Assembly: GCF_018687595.1 (NCBI RefSeq)
Contig: NZ_CP061298.1
Span: 1,488,001-1,552,000, forward strand
Reading direction: 5' to 3'
From: Polynucleobacter paludilacus
Lineage (GTDB): Bacteria > Pseudomonadota > Gammaproteobacteria > Burkholderiales > Burkholderiaceae
Length of the DNA stretch: 64,000 nucleotides
This document shows positions 19,921 through 30,812 of this stretch, piece by piece. The translations under genes were made by a program, and so were the position numbers. The notes beneath the pieces were generated by a model. The model worked only from the letters and a program-made list of their open reading frames with translations. It ran no database searches and had not been told where the DNA came from. The first letter of the stretch is position 1. Every line of letters starts with the position of its first letter.

Positions 19921-21441
19921 ATGGCAACCGACTACTTAAAGAAAATATTAGCTGCCCGGGTCTACGACGTAGCCAGGGAGACCGAACTGGAGCTGGCCCC
20001 CGAATTGAGCAAGCGTTTGGGGAATCAAGTTTTACTCAAAAGGGAAGATAACCAACCTGTTTTCTCATTCAAATTGCGGGGCGCCTATAACAAAATGGCG
20101 CATCTATCCCCAGGAGCATTAAAACGGGGGGTGATTGCAGCCTCCGCTGGAAATCATGCCCAAGGGGTAGCTTTGGCTGCAGCCAAAATGAAGACTAAGG
20201 CGGTCATTGTGATGCCTGTCACCACCCCCAGCCTCAAAATTGATGCGGTTAAAGCCCGCGGTGGCTCTTGGGTTGAAGTCATTCTGCACGGCGAGTCTTA
20301 CAGCGATGCTTTCGCCTACTCTCAAATCTTGGAAAAAAAACGGGGATTAACTTTTGTTCACCCCTTTGATGATCCCGATGTCATTGCAGGTCAAGGCACG
20401 ATTGCCATGGAGATTTTTCAGCAATATGAAAAACCCATTGATGCGATTTTTGTTGCTATCGGTGGTGGTGGCCTCATCGCAGGTATTGGCGAGTACGTCA
20501 AAGCCGTAAGCCCTAAAACCAAAGTCATCGGTGTGCAGTCAGTGGACTCAGATGCAATGAAGCGCTCACTTGAGGCGAATCGTCGCATCGAAATGAAAGA
20601 CGTTGGACTTTTCTCAGATGGTACTGCCGTCAAACTGGTCGGCAAAGAAACCTTTCGCATCTGTAAGAAGGTGGTTGATGAAATCATTACTGTTGATACC
20701 GATGAAATCTGTGCCGCCATCAATGATGTCTTTACCGATACTCGTAGCATCTTAGAACCTGCTGGAGCCTTAGCGATTGCTGGCCTCAAGAAATATGTTG
20801 AACTGCACCATACCAAGAAGAAAACCTTGGTAGCGGTGGCCTGCGGAGCCAATATGAACTTTAGCCGTCTACGCTTTGTTGCTGAGCGGGCTGATGTTGG
20901 AGAATTTAAAGAGGCAGTCTTTGCCGTCACAATTCCCGAAGAGCGCGGGTCATTCAAACGGTTCTGTGAGCTACTAGGTAAACGGAATGTGACTGAGTTC
21001 AACTACCGCATCGCAGATCAAAAGCAAGCCCATATTTTTGTTGGCATAGGTACACAAAAGGCCGGGGATAGCGAGGCAATTGCTAAACATTTCCGCAAGG
21101 CGAAGTTTGCTACGATCGATTTAACCCATGATGAACTTGCTAAATCTCACTTGCGGCACATGGTCGGCGGTCACTCTGCGCTTGCTCAGGATGAGCAACT
21201 CTATCGCTTTGAGTTTCCTGAGCGTCCAGGTGCGCTGATGAAATTCTTAACAAGCATGGCTCCCAACTGGAACATTAGTCTGTTCCACTACCGTAACCAT
21301 GGCGCTGACTATGGACGCATTTTGGTAGGCATTCAAGTTCCTAAAAATGAGCAGAAGCAATTCCAATCATTCGTGGCAAAGCTAGGCTATCCACATTGGA
21401 ACGAAACTAACAATCCCGCTTATCGTCTCTTCCTCAAATAA
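19921..21441 (+). CDS. ilvA: threonine ammonia-lyase (threonine deaminase), biosynthetic
   Basis: PLP enzyme converting threonine to 2-oxobutanoate, the committed step to isoleucine. The 506-residue protein has the PLP lysine in FSFKLRGAY near residue 51, the phosphate-binding GGGGLIAG near 182, and a long C-terminal regulatory part (about 325-506) with two ACT-like repeats (PEERGSFKRFCELLG and FPERPGALMKFL) that normally bind isoleucine and valine. It heads a plus-strand operon with a 5'-nucleotidase (one base gap) and queF. No Shine-Dalgarno; see the -10 at 19909. Confidence 0.97.
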   Translation: MATDYLKKILAARVYDVARETELELAPELSKRLGNQVLLKREDNQPVFSFKLRGAYNKMAHLSPGALKRGVIAASAGNHAQGVALAAAKMKTKAVIVMPVTTPSLKIDAVKARGGSWVEVILHGESYSDAFAYSQILEKKRGLTFVHPFDDPDVIAGQGTIAMEIFQQYEKPIDAIFVAIGGGGLIAGIGEYVKAVSPKTKVIGVQSVDSDAMKRSLEANRRIEMKDVGLFSDGTAVKLVGKETFRICKKVVDEIITVDTDEICAAINDVFTDTRSILEPAGALAIAGLKKYVELHHTKKKTLVAVACGANMNFSRLRFVAERADVGEFKEAVFAVTIPEERGSFKRFCELLGKRNVTEFNYRIADQKQAHIFVGIGTQKAGDSEAIAKHFRKAKFATIDLTHDELAKSHLRHMVGGHSALAQDEQLYRFEFPERPGALMKFLTSMAPNWNISLFHYRNHGADYGRILVGIQVPKNEQKQFQSFVAKLGYPHWNETNNPAYRLFLK

Positions 21442-21442
21442 G

Positions 21443-22351
21443 ATGTCTTTCTCACTCACCGGAAAACTGGTTGTCGCAATTTCATCGCGCGCCCTCTTCG
21501 ATTTTGAAGAAGAGAATCGCATCTTTGAGTCGACCGATGACAGCGCCTATATGAAGCTCCAGCTTGAGCGCCTATCTAAGGCTGCACAAACTGGAGTAGC
21601 CTTCCCACTAGTTAAGAAACTCCTTGCCTTCAACGAAGAGGGTGAGCAACGAGTTGAGGTAGTCATACTCTCGCGTAATGATCCAGTAAGTGGTCTACGA
21701 GTCTTCCGCTCTGCAGAGCATCATGGCTTGCATCTTGAGCGCGGTGTATTTACCAGAGGTAGACCTCCTTACCATTACCTGCGCTCTTTGAAGGCCAATC
21801 TTTTCTTGTCTGCCAATGAGGATGATGTCAGAGCAACTATTGATGCTGGCTTCCCAGCGGCACGGGTGTATCCGGAGTCCAGCAAAACAGCGGAATCTCA
21901 TCCCAACGAAATTCGTATCGCCTTTGACGGTGATGCAGTGCTCTTTTCTGATGAAGCCGAGCAAGTCTTTCAGAATAAAGGCCTCGAAGCGTTTGTCGAC
22001 CATGAAAGTAAGAAAGCAGATATCCCACTACCTCCTGGCCCCTTCAAACCCTTGCTTGAAGCATTGCATCGCCTTCAGCGCTCTACCAGCGAAAAAGGCA
22101 TGCGGATTCGCACTGCATTAGTTACTGCACGCTCTGCACCCGCCCATGAACGTGCGATTCGCACGCTGATGGCTTGGGGTATTGATGTTGATGAAGCAAT
22201 GTTTTTAGGCGGCTTAACGAAGAGTGAATTTCTCCGAGAGTTTGAGCCTGATTTCTTTTTTGACGACCAAACAGGTCACTGCCAATCAGCCGCTTCAGTT
22301 GCGCCCACAGGGCATGTTGTATCTGGCGTCTCTAATCGGCTGAAAGATTAA
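21443..22351 (+). CDS. 5'-nucleotidase, cytosolic type I-like
   Basis: A 302-residue protein that I recognise as the bacterial 5'-nucleotidase family related to animal cN-I. Visible features are LVVAISSRALFDFEEENRIFE at the start, AFPLVKKLL, RNDPVSGLRVF, the aspartate-rich FDGDAVLFSDEAE and FFFDDQTGHC near the C-terminus, consistent with a HAD-like phosphatase fold. It is expected to dephosphorylate nucleoside monophosphates. The ATG follows the ilvA stop by a single base without a Shine-Dalgarno, so it depends on translational coupling. Why it travels with ilvA and queF is not obvious. Confidence 0.82.
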   Translation: MSFSLTGKLVVAISSRALFDFEEENRIFESTDDSAYMKLQLERLSKAAQTGVAFPLVKKLLAFNEEGEQRVEVVILSRNDPVSGLRVFRSAEHHGLHLERGVFTRGRPPYHYLRSLKANLFLSANEDDVRATIDAGFPAARVYPESSKTAESHPNEIRIAFDGDAVLFSDEAEQVFQNKGLEAFVDHESKKADIPLPPGPFKPLLEALHRLQRSTSEKGMRIRTALVTARSAPAHERAIRTLMAWGIDVDEAMFLGGLTKSEFLREFEPDFFFDDQTGHCQSAASVAPTGHVVSGVSNRLKD

Positions 22352-22355
22352 TCAA

Positions 22356-23183
22356 ATGAATTCATTACAACTCGGCAAGAGCACGCCCTATCCAAATCAA
22401 TACGATCCAAGTTTACTTTTTCCAATTCAACGCTCGGTCAATCGCGCAAAACTCAGCATCCAAGAAAATGCTCCACTTCCTTTTATGGGGGTCGATATTT
22501 GGAATGCCTTTGAACTCAGTTGGCTCAATCCCAAAGGCAAACCTCAAATCGCTTTGGCTGAGTTCCAAATTCCTGCAGACTCACCCAATATGATTGAGTC
22601 GAAATCTTTCAAGCTCTACCTCAACAGTCTTAATAGCGCACACTTCGAAAGCGAAGATGCCGTACGTGAACGCTTAATCACAGACCTATCAGCAGTAGCT
22701 GGAAGTAAAGTCATCACTCGCATCAACCCAACTGAAGAGATTGCCAAACAAGGTATGCAAGAAATGGGTGGGGTCTTATTAGATCGGCTGGATATCGAGG
22801 TAGATCCTGGAGCGAGTGCCGATCCCAGCTTATTAAGCGTTAATGAATCCTTTAGCCCGGTTGAGCAATGTTTAGTCTCCCATTTACTCAAATCCAATTG
22901 CCCCGTTACAGGCCAGCCCGATTGGGCAAGCATCCAAATTCGGTATCAGGGTAGACCCATTTTGGAAGAAGGCTTGCTGCGCTACTTAATTGGCTTTAGG
23001 CAGCTCGGTGAGTTTCATGAGCATTGTGTAGAAACCATTTTTTGTGACATCAAGCAGCAATGTAAACCAGAAAAACTATCTGTCTATGCTCGCTATACAC
23101 GAAGAGGTGGCTTAGACATCAACCCCTTCCGCACCGATCACAACGCTGTCTGGCCTGACAACACGCGCCACGCCAGACAGTAA
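22356..23183 (+). CDS. queF: NADPH-dependent 7-cyano-7-deazaguanine reductase
   Basis: Reduces preQ0 to preQ1 in queuosine synthesis. The 275-residue length is that of the bimodular (E. coli-like) type II enzyme. The N-terminal half holds the substrate-side motif ESKSFKLYLNS near residue 77, and the C-terminal half the active-site cysteine in SNCPVTGQPDWA near 180 and the NADPH-site glutamate in LGEFHEHCVE. It starts four bases after the 5'-nucleotidase stop and is convergent to ssb with seven bases between stops. Confidence 0.96.
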   Translation: MNSLQLGKSTPYPNQYDPSLLFPIQRSVNRAKLSIQENAPLPFMGVDIWNAFELSWLNPKGKPQIALAEFQIPADSPNMIESKSFKLYLNSLNSAHFESEDAVRERLITDLSAVAGSKVITRINPTEEIAKQGMQEMGGVLLDRLDIEVDPGASADPSLLSVNESFSPVEQCLVSHLLKSNCPVTGQPDWASIQIRYQGRPILEEGLLRYLIGFRQLGEFHEHCVETIFCDIKQQCKPEKLSVYARYTRRGGLDINPFRTDHNAVWPDNTRHARQ

Positions 23184-23189
23184 TCCAAT

Positions 23190-23645
23190 TTAGAACGGAA
23201 TATCGTCGTCCATTGCGCCCAAAGAGGCAGCATTGGAAGATGCTGCTGGTGCAGAAGACTCAACAGACTTTGAACGACTGTAGCTCTCGCCACCTTCGCT
23301 ACCGCCTACTGGCTTACCACCCAACATTTGCATGGTTTCAGAAACAATCTCTGTAGAGTATTTCTCTTGACCACTCGCATCAGTCCACTTACGAGTGCGT
23401 AAGCGACCCTCTACGTACACTTGTGAACCTTTTTTCAAATACTGACCAGCGATTTCTGCAAGCTTGCCAAAGAATGCAACACGATGCCATTCTGTGGTCT
23501 CTTTCATTTCACCAGTTTGTTTGTCTTTGTAACGGTCTGAAGTCGCTACTGAGATATTCGTTACTGCGTCGCCACTAGGCATATAACGCGTTTCTGGGTC
23601 ACGTCCTACATTACCCACGATGATGACTTTATTTACCGAAGCCAT
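23190..23645 (-). CDS. ssb: single-stranded DNA-binding protein
   Basis: Coats single-stranded DNA in replication and repair. The 151-residue protein has an N-terminal OB fold ([18 protein letters not shown], about residues 1-110), a glycine/serine-rich linker and the acidic C-terminal tip MDDDIPF that recruits partner proteins. A GGGAGA Shine-Dalgarno precedes the ATG. It lies downstream of an MFS gene and close to uvrA, an arrangement common in proteobacteria. I looked for a LexA box in the upstream region and did not find one. Confidence 0.97.
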   Translation of the reverse strand: MASVNKVIIVGNVGRDPETRYMPSGDAVTNISVATSDRYKDKQTGEMKETTEWHRVAFFGKLAEIAGQYLKKGSQVYVEGRLRTRKWTDASGQEKYSTEIVSETMQMLGGKPVGGSEGGESYSRSKSVESSAPAASSNAASLGAMDDDIPF

Positions 23646-23709
23646 GTTGTCTCCCGAAGAAAAATACCGCTGTTAAAAAATGATGAAGCTTAGGTGCTAT
23701 CTCTGCAGC

Positions 23710-24876
23710 TTATGCCTTATCAGCTGATCTGGCGGGCAATTCCTGCATTGACCAAGCAATTATAAGCCAGCAAATTAAGAGGCCAGCGCCCGCCGCAAAG
23801 ACTGAGAAAGTGCCAAGGCTATCCATTAAATAGCCCCCTAGCACGGCTCCACTAAATAGGCCAATAGATTGGGTGGTGTTGTAAACCCCTAGGGCTGTTC
23901 CCTTGGATTCTTTAGCAAAACGAGAAACCAGAGAAGGTTGCAGTGCCTCTAATAAATTAAAACCTACAAAGTAAATCACAAGCGCAGTAGCAATGACTGA
24001 AATTGAAGTTGCACTCGTAAAAATACTTTCAGCAATGACCAGTAAAACAATAGCTACTATCAATACAGTCCGCAAGCGATGTTTCTTTTCTCCTAAAATC
24101 AAAATGGGTGCCATGATGACAAAAGAAAGTAGTACTACTGGTAAATAAATTTCCCAATGCGAGGTGAGTGGCAAGCCAGCCTGAACCAGAAGACGGGGCA
24201 CCACCAAGAACATTGCGACTTGGGTGGCGTGCAGAACAAAAACCCCCGCATTTAAACGCATGAGCTCTGGACGAAAAAAAACCTCCCGTAAAGAGGCAGA
24301 CTGCGCCTGGGGTTCAGGTTTCGAGTTCGGCAAGACAAAGTGGGTAACCAGCATCGCCATGACACCCAAGCCAGCCAAGACAATAAAAATTCCGCGCATC
24401 GTAATGAGGCGATAAAGGGGGGCTGCAATGACTAAAGAAAGGGCAAAGGACAAGGCAATACTCCCGCCAACTAGGGCCATAGCGCGGGTGCGGACTTGCT
24501 CACGAGTTAAATCCGCGACCCAGGCCGAGATTGCAGCTGAAATCGCCCCCGCCCCCATCACGCCCCGTCCAATTGCGATCCAGAGCAGATCATCCCTTGC
24601 AGAACAGATCAAAGCACCAGCAATAAAGAAAGATAAGCCCCAGAAAACCACAGGCTTACGACCAATGCGGTCGGAGAGGCGCCCCAAAGGAATGTAGAGA
24701 CAAGCCTGCACAATATTGAAGATTCCTAGGGCTAGACCAACCCAAAGTGCCCGCTCGCCGCCCGGCAGCCCATGGGCATAGACGCTAAAAACTGGCAAAA
24801 GCAGGAATAGACCCAGCATTCGAAGGCCAAAGATGCCTGCCAAGGCCAGAGTGGAGCGAAGTTCAGAAGGATTCAT
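23710..24876 (-). CDS. MFS transporter
   Basis: Inner-membrane major facilitator of 388 residues with about 12 membrane helices. The loop between helices 2 and 3 has the family motif [14 protein letters not shown] near residue 66. The gene lies between ssb and uvrA, the usual place of an MFS gene in betaproteobacteria. The transported compound cannot be inferred. Only 37 bases separate its start codon from that of divergent uvrA, so the promoters of both must overlap coding sequence. No Shine-Dalgarno is visible before the ATG. Confidence 0.87.
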   Translation of the reverse strand: MNPSELRSTLALAGIFGLRMLGLFLLLPVFSVYAHGLPGGERALWVGLALGIFNIVQACLYIPLGRLSDRIGRKPVVFWGLSFFIAGALICSARDDLLWIAIGRGVMGAGAISAAISAWVADLTREQVRTRAMALVGGSIALSFALSLVIAAPLYRLITMRGIFIVLAGLGVMAMLVTHFVLPNSKPEPQAQSASLREVFFRPELMRLNAGVFVLHATQVAMFLVVPRLLVQAGLPLTSHWEIYLPVVLLSFVIMAPILILGEKKHRLRTVLIVAIVLLVIAESIFTSATSISVIATALVIYFVGFNLLEALQPSLVSRFAKESKGTALGVYNTTQSIGLFSGAVLGGYLMDSLGTFSVFAAGAGLLICWLIIAWSMQELPARSADKA

Positions 24877-24913
24877 AAGAAAAGGCTATATTAACAAGTT
24901 ACCCAAAAAAATC

Positions 24914-27799
24914 ATGAATAACGAAATTAAAATCCGCGGCGCACGCACGCACAACCTTAAAAATATCAATCTGGATATTCCCCGAGAAAAACTGGTGGTC
25001 CTGACCGGCCTATCTGGTTCTGGCAAAAGCTCCCTCGCCTTTGACACCCTATATGCCGAAGGTCAACGACGCTATGTTGAGTCTCTTTCGGCATATGCCC
25101 GTCAATTTTTACAGTTAATGGAAAAGCCTGACGTCGATGTGATTGAGGGTCTTTCTCCAGCAATTTCGATTGAACAAAAAGCGACTAGCCATAACCCCCG
25201 CTCTACAGTGGGTACCGTTACAGAAATTCATGATTACTTACGCTTGCTATTTGCTAGAGCAGGGACACCCCATTGCCCAGAACACGATTTGGCTTTAGAA
25301 GCACAGAGTGTTTCGCAAATGGTGGATACCGTCTTGTCGATGCCCGAAGATACGAAGTTAATGATCTTGGCTCCGGTAGTCAGTGAGCGTAAAGGCGAAT
25401 TTGTTGACTTATTCCAAGATCTGCAAGCTCAAGGTTTTGTGCGCTTTAGAGTTCGCTCTGGTGGTGGCACGACTAATACTGCTAAAGCCGAAATCTTTGA
25501 AGTAGACCAACTACCTTCACTCAAGAAAAATGATAAGCACTCCATCGAGGTGGTAGTTGACCGCATCAAAGTGCGGCCTGACATCCAGCAACGTGTAGCG
25601 GAATCTTTTGAGACTGCCCTCCGCTTAGCAGAAGGCAAGGCCATGGTTGTCAATATGGATACTGGCAAAGAGATGATCTTCTCAAGCAAGTTTGCTTGCC
25701 CGATTTGTTCTTATTCTCTTCAAGAGCTTGAGCCGCGCCTCTTTTCGTTTAACAATCCGATGGGTGCCTGCCCTTCGTGTGATGGTCTGGGTCATATCTC
25801 CTTCTTTGATCCAAAGCGAATTGTTGCCCACCCAGAATCATCTTTAGCCTCTGGTGCAATCAAAGGCTGGGACCGGCGTAATCAGTTCTATTTCAAACTA
25901 TTACAGACACTTGCTAAACATGGTGGCTTTGATCTTGAAAAGCCCTTTGATAAATTGAGCAAGAAAGCCCAAGACCTAATTCTCATGGGCTCAGGGGAAG
26001 ACAAGATTCCATTTGAATACATCAATGAGCGTGGCAAACCCAGTATTCGGGAACACGCTTTCGAGGGGATCGTGGCGAACTTTGAAAGACGCTATCGCGA
26101 AACCGACTCGATGGCAGTTCGAGAAGAGCTCGCACGTTATCAAAATATGCGCTCCTGCCCCGATTGCAGTGGAAGTCGCTTACGTAAAGAGGCACGCTTT
26201 GTTAAGGTCGGTGACGGCAAACAATCGCGAGCGATTTATGAAATCAGCGCACTGCCTTTAAAAGAAGCTAAAGAATATTTTGAAGAACTCACCTTAAAAG
26301 GTGCCAAAAGAGAAATCGCTGACAAGATTGTTAAAGAAATCGGTTCACGTCTACGCTTCTTAAATGATGTCGGTTTAGATTATCTTTCCTTAGAGCGCAG
26401 CGCAGATACCCTCTCCGGTGGGGAAGCACAACGCATTCGACTCGCCTCACAGATTGGCTCCGGCCTCACGGGCGTGATGTATGTCCTAGACGAACCTTCT
26501 ATCGGCTTACATCAACGTGATAATGATCGCTTAATTGGCACCCTCAAACACTTACGAGACTTGGGTAATAGCGTGCTGGTAGTTGAGCATGATGAAGACA
26601 TGATTCGTGCTTCCGATTACGTCATTGATATCGGACCAGGTGCTGGAGTCCATGGCGGTGAAATCGTTTCACAAGGCACACCTGCTCAAGTTGAGGCAGA
26701 CCCTAAATCACTCACTGGAGCCTATCTCTCCGGACGAGAAGCCATTGCGGTTCCAGAAAAACGAATTCAACCCGATGATCGCTACTTAGAAATCCTCGGT
26801 GCCCGGGGTAATAATTTGCAGTCTGTTCATGCCAAGATTCCAGTAGGTTTGCTGACTTGCGTTACTGGTGTATCAGGGTCGGGTAAATCGACCCTCATTA
26901 ATGACACTCTGCATCATGCAGTCGCACAACACTTGTATGGCTCTACAGCTGAACCCGCTGCGCACGATTCGATTAAAGGACTTGAGCACTTCGATAAAGT
27001 CATTAGTGTTGACCAATCCCCGATTGGTAGAACGCCTCGCTCGAATCCGGCAACCTATACCGGGCTCTTTACGCCGATTCGTGAACTCTTTGCTGGCGTA
27101 CCCTCAGCGCGTGAACGTGGCTACGAAGCCGGTCGCTTCTCTTTCAACGTCAAAGGCGGACGCTGTGATGCCTGCGAGGGTGATGGCGTATTAAAAGTAG
27201 AGATGCACTTCTTACCTGATGTCTATGTCCCATGCGATGTTTGTCATGGCAAACGTTACAACCGTGAAACCTTGGACATTCGCTATAAAGGGAAAAATAT
27301 TCACGAAGTGCTCTCAATGACCATTGAGCAAGCGCATGAGTTTTTTGAAGCTGTGCCGGTTGTTAAACGTAAGCTCAAAACCTTACTCGATGTCGGCTTG
27401 GGTTACGTCAAGTTAGGTCAAAGCGCTACCACCTTGTCTGGTGGTGAAGCCCAACGTGTAAAACTCTCTTTAGAGTTATCGAAACGCGACACGGGTAGAA
27501 CACTCTATATTTTGGATGAGCCAACTACCGGCCTACATTTCCATGACATTCAACTTTTGCTGACAGTGATTCAGACGCTGAAGAAACAGGGCAATACGAT
27601 CGTGATCATTGAACATAATCTAGATGTCATTAAAACGGCAGATTGGCTCATTGACCTTGGACCCAAGGGTGGCGCAGGTGGTGGACAAATTATTGCGACC
27701 GGAAGTCCTGAAGATGTTGCCAAAAACAGTGCTAGTTTCACTGGCCACTACTTAGCACCACTACTGAAGCGTAAAAATCCTCCAGCTAAAAAGAAATAG
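24914..27799 (+). CDS. uvrA: excinuclease ABC subunit A
   Basis: Damage-recognition ATPase of nucleotide excision repair. The chosen start [17 protein letters not shown] gives 961 residues, the normal length; the frame continues upstream 27 codons into the MFS promoter region. It has two ABC ATPase modules with Walker A motifs GLSGSGKSS and GVSGSGKST, and two signatures LSGGEAQR. Zinc-binding cysteines are seen in CPICSY ... CPSCDG and CDACEGDG ... CDVC. A TATATT hexamer about 25 bases before the ATG is a possible -10. It is convergent with the antiporter gene. Confidence 0.98.
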   Translation: MNNEIKIRGARTHNLKNINLDIPREKLVVLTGLSGSGKSSLAFDTLYAEGQRRYVESLSAYARQFLQLMEKPDVDVIEGLSPAISIEQKATSHNPRSTVGTVTEIHDYLRLLFARAGTPHCPEHDLALEAQSVSQMVDTVLSMPEDTKLMILAPVVSERKGEFVDLFQDLQAQGFVRFRVRSGGGTTNTAKAEIFEVDQLPSLKKNDKHSIEVVVDRIKVRPDIQQRVAESFETALRLAEGKAMVVNMDTGKEMIFSSKFACPICSYSLQELEPRLFSFNNPMGACPSCDGLGHISFFDPKRIVAHPESSLASGAIKGWDRRNQFYFKLLQTLAKHGGFDLEKPFDKLSKKAQDLILMGSGEDKIPFEYINERGKPSIREHAFEGIVANFERRYRETDSMAVREELARYQNMRSCPDCSGSRLRKEARFVKVGDGKQSRAIYEISALPLKEAKEYFEELTLKGAKREIADKIVKEIGSRLRFLNDVGLDYLSLERSADTLSGGEAQRIRLASQIGSGLTGVMYVLDEPSIGLHQRDNDRLIGTLKHLRDLGNSVLVVEHDEDMIRASDYVIDIGPGAGVHGGEIVSQGTPAQVEADPKSLTGAYLSGREAIAVPEKRIQPDDRYLEILGARGNNLQSVHAKIPVGLLTCVTGVSGSGKSTLINDTLHHAVAQHLYGSTAEPAAHDSIKGLEHFDKVISVDQSPIGRTPRSNPATYTGLFTPIRELFAGVPSARERGYEAGRFSFNVKGGRCDACEGDGVLKVEMHFLPDVYVPCDVCHGKRYNRETLDIRYKGKNIHEVLSMTIEQAHEFFEAVPVVKRKLKTLLDVGLGYVKLGQSATTLSGGEAQRVKLSLELSKRDTGRTLYILDEPTTGLHFHDIQLLLTVIQTLKKQGNTIVIIEHNLDVIKTADWLIDLGPKGGAGGGQIIATGSPEDVAKNSASFTGHYLAPLLKRKNPPAKKK

Positions 27800-27822
27800 C
27801 CAGATTTCGAAACTGCAGTTTG

Positions 27823-29805
27823 CTAAATTAATTTAGCTTGGGCTAAATCCGTTGCCTCTGGGTTCCCTGAGAGCACTAAGACGTCATTGGCTTGTAAGCG
27901 GAGCTCTGGGCTCAATTCGAGTTTGATGTAATCCATGCCGCCCATCTTACGTCTTACCGCCTGTACGCTTACACCTTCATTTTCAAGATGAAGCTCCTCC
28001 AAGGTCTTACCTACGCTGGCTGACTCTGGCAATAGAGTGATCGATTGCAAGCGCCAAGATTCATTAGGCTCTGATTCAGTTTCTACTGAGCCCCTGAAAT
28101 ATCCCCTCAACAAACTGTAGCGCGCCTCGCGGGCACTTGTGATTTGCCGGACCACTTTACGCAGCGGAATGCCCATCATCAACAAGACATGGGATGCCAT
28201 CATTAAGCTGCCCTCGATGAGTTCGGGCACTACTTCAGTAGCGCCAGCGGCTTGTAACTTACCTAGATCTGCGTCATCTTTAGTGCGTACCAAAACAATC
28301 ATGCCAGGGCGCAGGCGCTCAACCTGATGCAGTACCTTGAGTGTCGCTGGCGTATCAGCATAAGTAATCACCACTGCTTTTGCTTTTGATAAGCCGGCGG
28401 CAGTCAGATAGTTTTCTCGACTGGCATCACCATAAACTACGTTATCTCCGGCAGCGGCAGCTTCCTTCACTCGATCAGGGTCCATATCCAAAGCAAGATA
28501 CGGAATCTTTTGCTGATCCAGCATCCTTGCCAAGCTTTGTCCCGATCGACCAAAACCACAAATCAATACATGATTCGTGGTGCGGACGCTCTTTGCTGCA
28601 AGCTGAGTTAAAGCTAAGGATTGCAAGAGCCACTCATTGCTTGAGAAACGCATTGCGATGCGATCACTATATTGAATTAAGAAGGGAGCGCCAAACATTG
28701 AGAGCAGCATGGCAGCCAATACCGCCTGACTTAAGGCAGGATCGATCAAGTCAAGACCATCAATTTGATTCAGCAACACAAAACCAAACTCACCGGCTTG
28801 CGCCAAACATAATCCGGTACGTATTGAGATGCCAGGGCTTGAACCAAAAGCGCGTGAGAGCAAAGCAATCAACCCAAACTTAAATACTAAGGGTCCAACA
28901 AGCAATGCTAAGACCAAGACCCATTGCGCCTGAATGACTTTGAAATCAAGCAGCATACCGATCGTAATAAAAAATAGTCCGAGGAGCACATCGCGAAAAG
29001 GCTTGATATCTTCTTCCACCTGATGACGAAACGGTGTTTCTGAAATCAACATTCCTGCAAGAAATGCGCCGAGTGCCAATGACAAACCAAAGTGCTCAGT
29101 TAACGCTGCCATTCCCAACACAATCAGCAAGAGGTTTAACATGAACAACTCTTGCGATCTCAGCTTGACTACCAATCTGAACCAACGGCTCATGACGGTT
29201 TGGCCAATATAAAAAATGAGGAATAAGGCAATCGCAATCTTGATGCCGGCAGTCGAGAGAGCAAAAATCAGATCTTTTGGATTTTTGCCTAAAGAAGGTA
29301 ACAAAATCAGCAGGAAAACCACTGCTAAATCTTGAAACAATAAGATACCAATGACGTTTCGCCCATGCTGAGTCTCGAGTTCAGATCGATCCGCAATGAG
29401 CTTTGTCACAATTGCGGTCGAGGACATCGCCAAGGCACCTCCAAGCGCAATCGCTGCCTGCCAAGAAATGGGATAAATCCAGTTCATAAGGAGACTCGCT
29501 GGTACCGCCAAAAGCATGGTCAAAATGACCTGACTCGCCCCTAAACCAAATACGATCCTGCGCATCGAGCGCAGCCGGTGGAGGTTGAACTCTAGACCAA
29601 GCGAAAACATTAAGAAAACCACCCCAAACTCGGCTAGATACTTGACTGTGGCCGAGTCGTTCGCTAGGGCCAGGGCATTGGGACCAATCAGCACCCCTAT
29701 CGCCAAATAGCCCAAAATAGGGGGTAGGCCAAAATAGCGGAAAATAAGAACCCCGGCCACCCCAAAGGCCAACAAGATGAGAGTTAATTGAAGAACTGAC
29801 GGCAT
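27823..29805 (-). CDS. monovalent cation:proton antiporter (CPA2, KefB/YbaL type)
   Basis: Inner-membrane antiporter of 660 residues. The N-terminal two thirds are about 12 hydrophobic helices with the Na/H-exchanger block LGGALAMSSTAIVTKL. An RCK/TrkA-N domain follows at about 410-540 (HVLICGFGRSGQSLARMLD, a NAD-binding fold), and a TrkA-C domain ends the protein (about 575-660). It probably exchanges potassium for protons, gated by a nucleotide or thiol ligand; the exact type is uncertain. The GGGGTGAG Shine-Dalgarno supports the start. The start codon is 11 bases from that of divergent kdsD. Confidence 0.9.
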   Translation of the reverse strand: MPSVLQLTLILLAFGVAGVLIFRYFGLPPILGYLAIGVLIGPNALALANDSATVKYLAEFGVVFLMFSLGLEFNLHRLRSMRRIVFGLGASQVILTMLLAVPASLLMNWIYPISWQAAIALGGALAMSSTAIVTKLIADRSELETQHGRNVIGILLFQDLAVVFLLILLPSLGKNPKDLIFALSTAGIKIAIALFLIFYIGQTVMSRWFRLVVKLRSQELFMLNLLLIVLGMAALTEHFGLSLALGAFLAGMLISETPFRHQVEEDIKPFRDVLLGLFFITIGMLLDFKVIQAQWVLVLALLVGPLVFKFGLIALLSRAFGSSPGISIRTGLCLAQAGEFGFVLLNQIDGLDLIDPALSQAVLAAMLLSMFGAPFLIQYSDRIAMRFSSNEWLLQSLALTQLAAKSVRTTNHVLICGFGRSGQSLARMLDQQKIPYLALDMDPDRVKEAAAAGDNVVYGDASRENYLTAAGLSKAKAVVITYADTPATLKVLHQVERLRPGMIVLVRTKDDADLGKLQAAGATEVVPELIEGSLMMASHVLLMMGIPLRKVVRQITSAREARYSLLRGYFRGSVETESEPNESWRLQSITLLPESASVGKTLEELHLENEGVSVQAVRRKMGGMDYIKLELSPELRLQANDVLVLSGNPEATDLAQAKLI

Positions 29806-29810
29806 ATACT
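29805..29810 (+). promoter_or_regulatory. -10 of kdsD (leaderless)
   Basis: TATACT lies exactly six bases before the kdsD ATG and overlaps the first codon of the divergent antiporter gene by one base. No Shine-Dalgarno precedes kdsD. Its first transcribed base should be the A of ATG. Confidence 0.65.
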
Positions 29811-29816
29811 CACCCC

Positions 29817-30809
29817 ATGATAGCTAAGACTCGTGAAAGAACCCTAAAGCTCGCGCGTGACACCCTCACTATTGAGGCTGCTGCGCTACAGAACATGCGT
29901 GACCGACTGGAAGGCGCCAATGCAGACGCTCTAGTTCACGCTGTTGAGCTGTTACATGCCTGCAAAGGTCGCATCGTCGTGTCGGGGATCGGAAAATCCG
30001 GCCATATTGCCCGCAAAATTGCTGCCACATTTGCATCCACTGGTTCCCCAGCCTTTTTTGTTCACCCTGCTGAAGCGAGTCATGGCGACCTAGGAATGGT
30101 CACCCGGGATGATGTCTTTGTTGCGCTTTCCAATTCTGGTGAGACTGAAGAGCTCTTAACAATTGTTCCTATTGTCAAACGGACTGGCGCAAAACTCATT
30201 GCGCTTACTGGCGCACCTCATTCTGCTCTAGCCAAACTTGCCGATGCTCACTTGGACACCAGCGTGGAGAAAGAGGCCTGCCCTTTAAATCTCGCCCCTA
30301 CTTCTAGCACTACCGCGGCACTGGCCATGGGCGATGCGCTTGCCGTTGCACTCCTAGATGCGCGCGGGTTTCAGGCAGAAGATTTTTTACGCTCCCACCC
30401 AGGTGGCAGATTAGGCCGCAAACTACTGACACACGTTAGTGAAGTAATGCGCAGCTTAGAAGACACACCAAAAATTGGAATTGATGCTTCGTTTAAAGCG
30501 GCTTTACTTGAAATGACTGCCAAGCGCATGGGCATGGTGGTCACGCTAGATGCAAATCAAAAAGTCATGGGCATACTGACTGATGGTGATTTACGACGTC
30601 TCCTCGAAAAGAATGTAGATCTCGCGAGCATTACGCTTAAGGATGCAACAACGAGTGCGCCACGCACCATTCCACCAGAGTTATTGGCTGAGGAAGCAAT
30701 TGAAATGATGGAGAAACATCGTATCAATCATTTGGTCGTTAGCGATGCCAATGGTACTTTGCTTGGCGCCCTCAACTTGCACGATTTGTTTGCAGCTAAG
30801 GTCATTTAA
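29817..30809 (+). CDS. kdsD: arabinose-5-phosphate isomerase
   Basis: First committed enzyme of Kdo synthesis, interconverting ribulose-5-phosphate and arabinose-5-phosphate. The 330-residue protein has an SIS domain (about 45-185, with GIGKSGHIARKIAATFASTG and SNSGETEELL) and two C-terminal CBS domains (about 210-330). It opens the Kdo and LPS-transport operon kdsD-kdsC-lptC-lptA-lptB, with gaps of three bases or overlaps. The start is consistent with the family although it has no Shine-Dalgarno, and a TATACT -10 lies six bases upstream. Confidence 0.96.
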   Translation: MIAKTRERTLKLARDTLTIEAAALQNMRDRLEGANADALVHAVELLHACKGRIVVSGIGKSGHIARKIAATFASTGSPAFFVHPAEASHGDLGMVTRDDVFVALSNSGETEELLTIVPIVKRTGAKLIALTGAPHSALAKLADAHLDTSVEKEACPLNLAPTSSTTAALAMGDALAVALLDARGFQAEDFLRSHPGGRLGRKLLTHVSEVMRSLEDTPKIGIDASFKAALLEMTAKRMGMVVTLDANQKVMGILTDGDLRRLLEKNVDLASITLKDATTSAPRTIPPELLAEEAIEMMEKHRINHLVVSDANGTLLGALNLHDLFAAKVI

Positions 30810-30812
30810 TTC

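Noticed and set aside
24877..24913. Possible LexA (SOS) box in front of uvrA, and likewise before ssb
   Set aside because: Searched by eye for CTGT-N8-ACAG in both upstream regions and found no acceptable match.
27810..27837. Two adjacent perfect palindromes, AAACTGCAGTTT and GCTAAATTAATTTAGC, between uvrA and the antiporter gene
   Set aside because: They have no loop for a hairpin and no T run, and lie between convergent genes. A terminator or operator role cannot be supported; short palindromes of this kind arise by chance.
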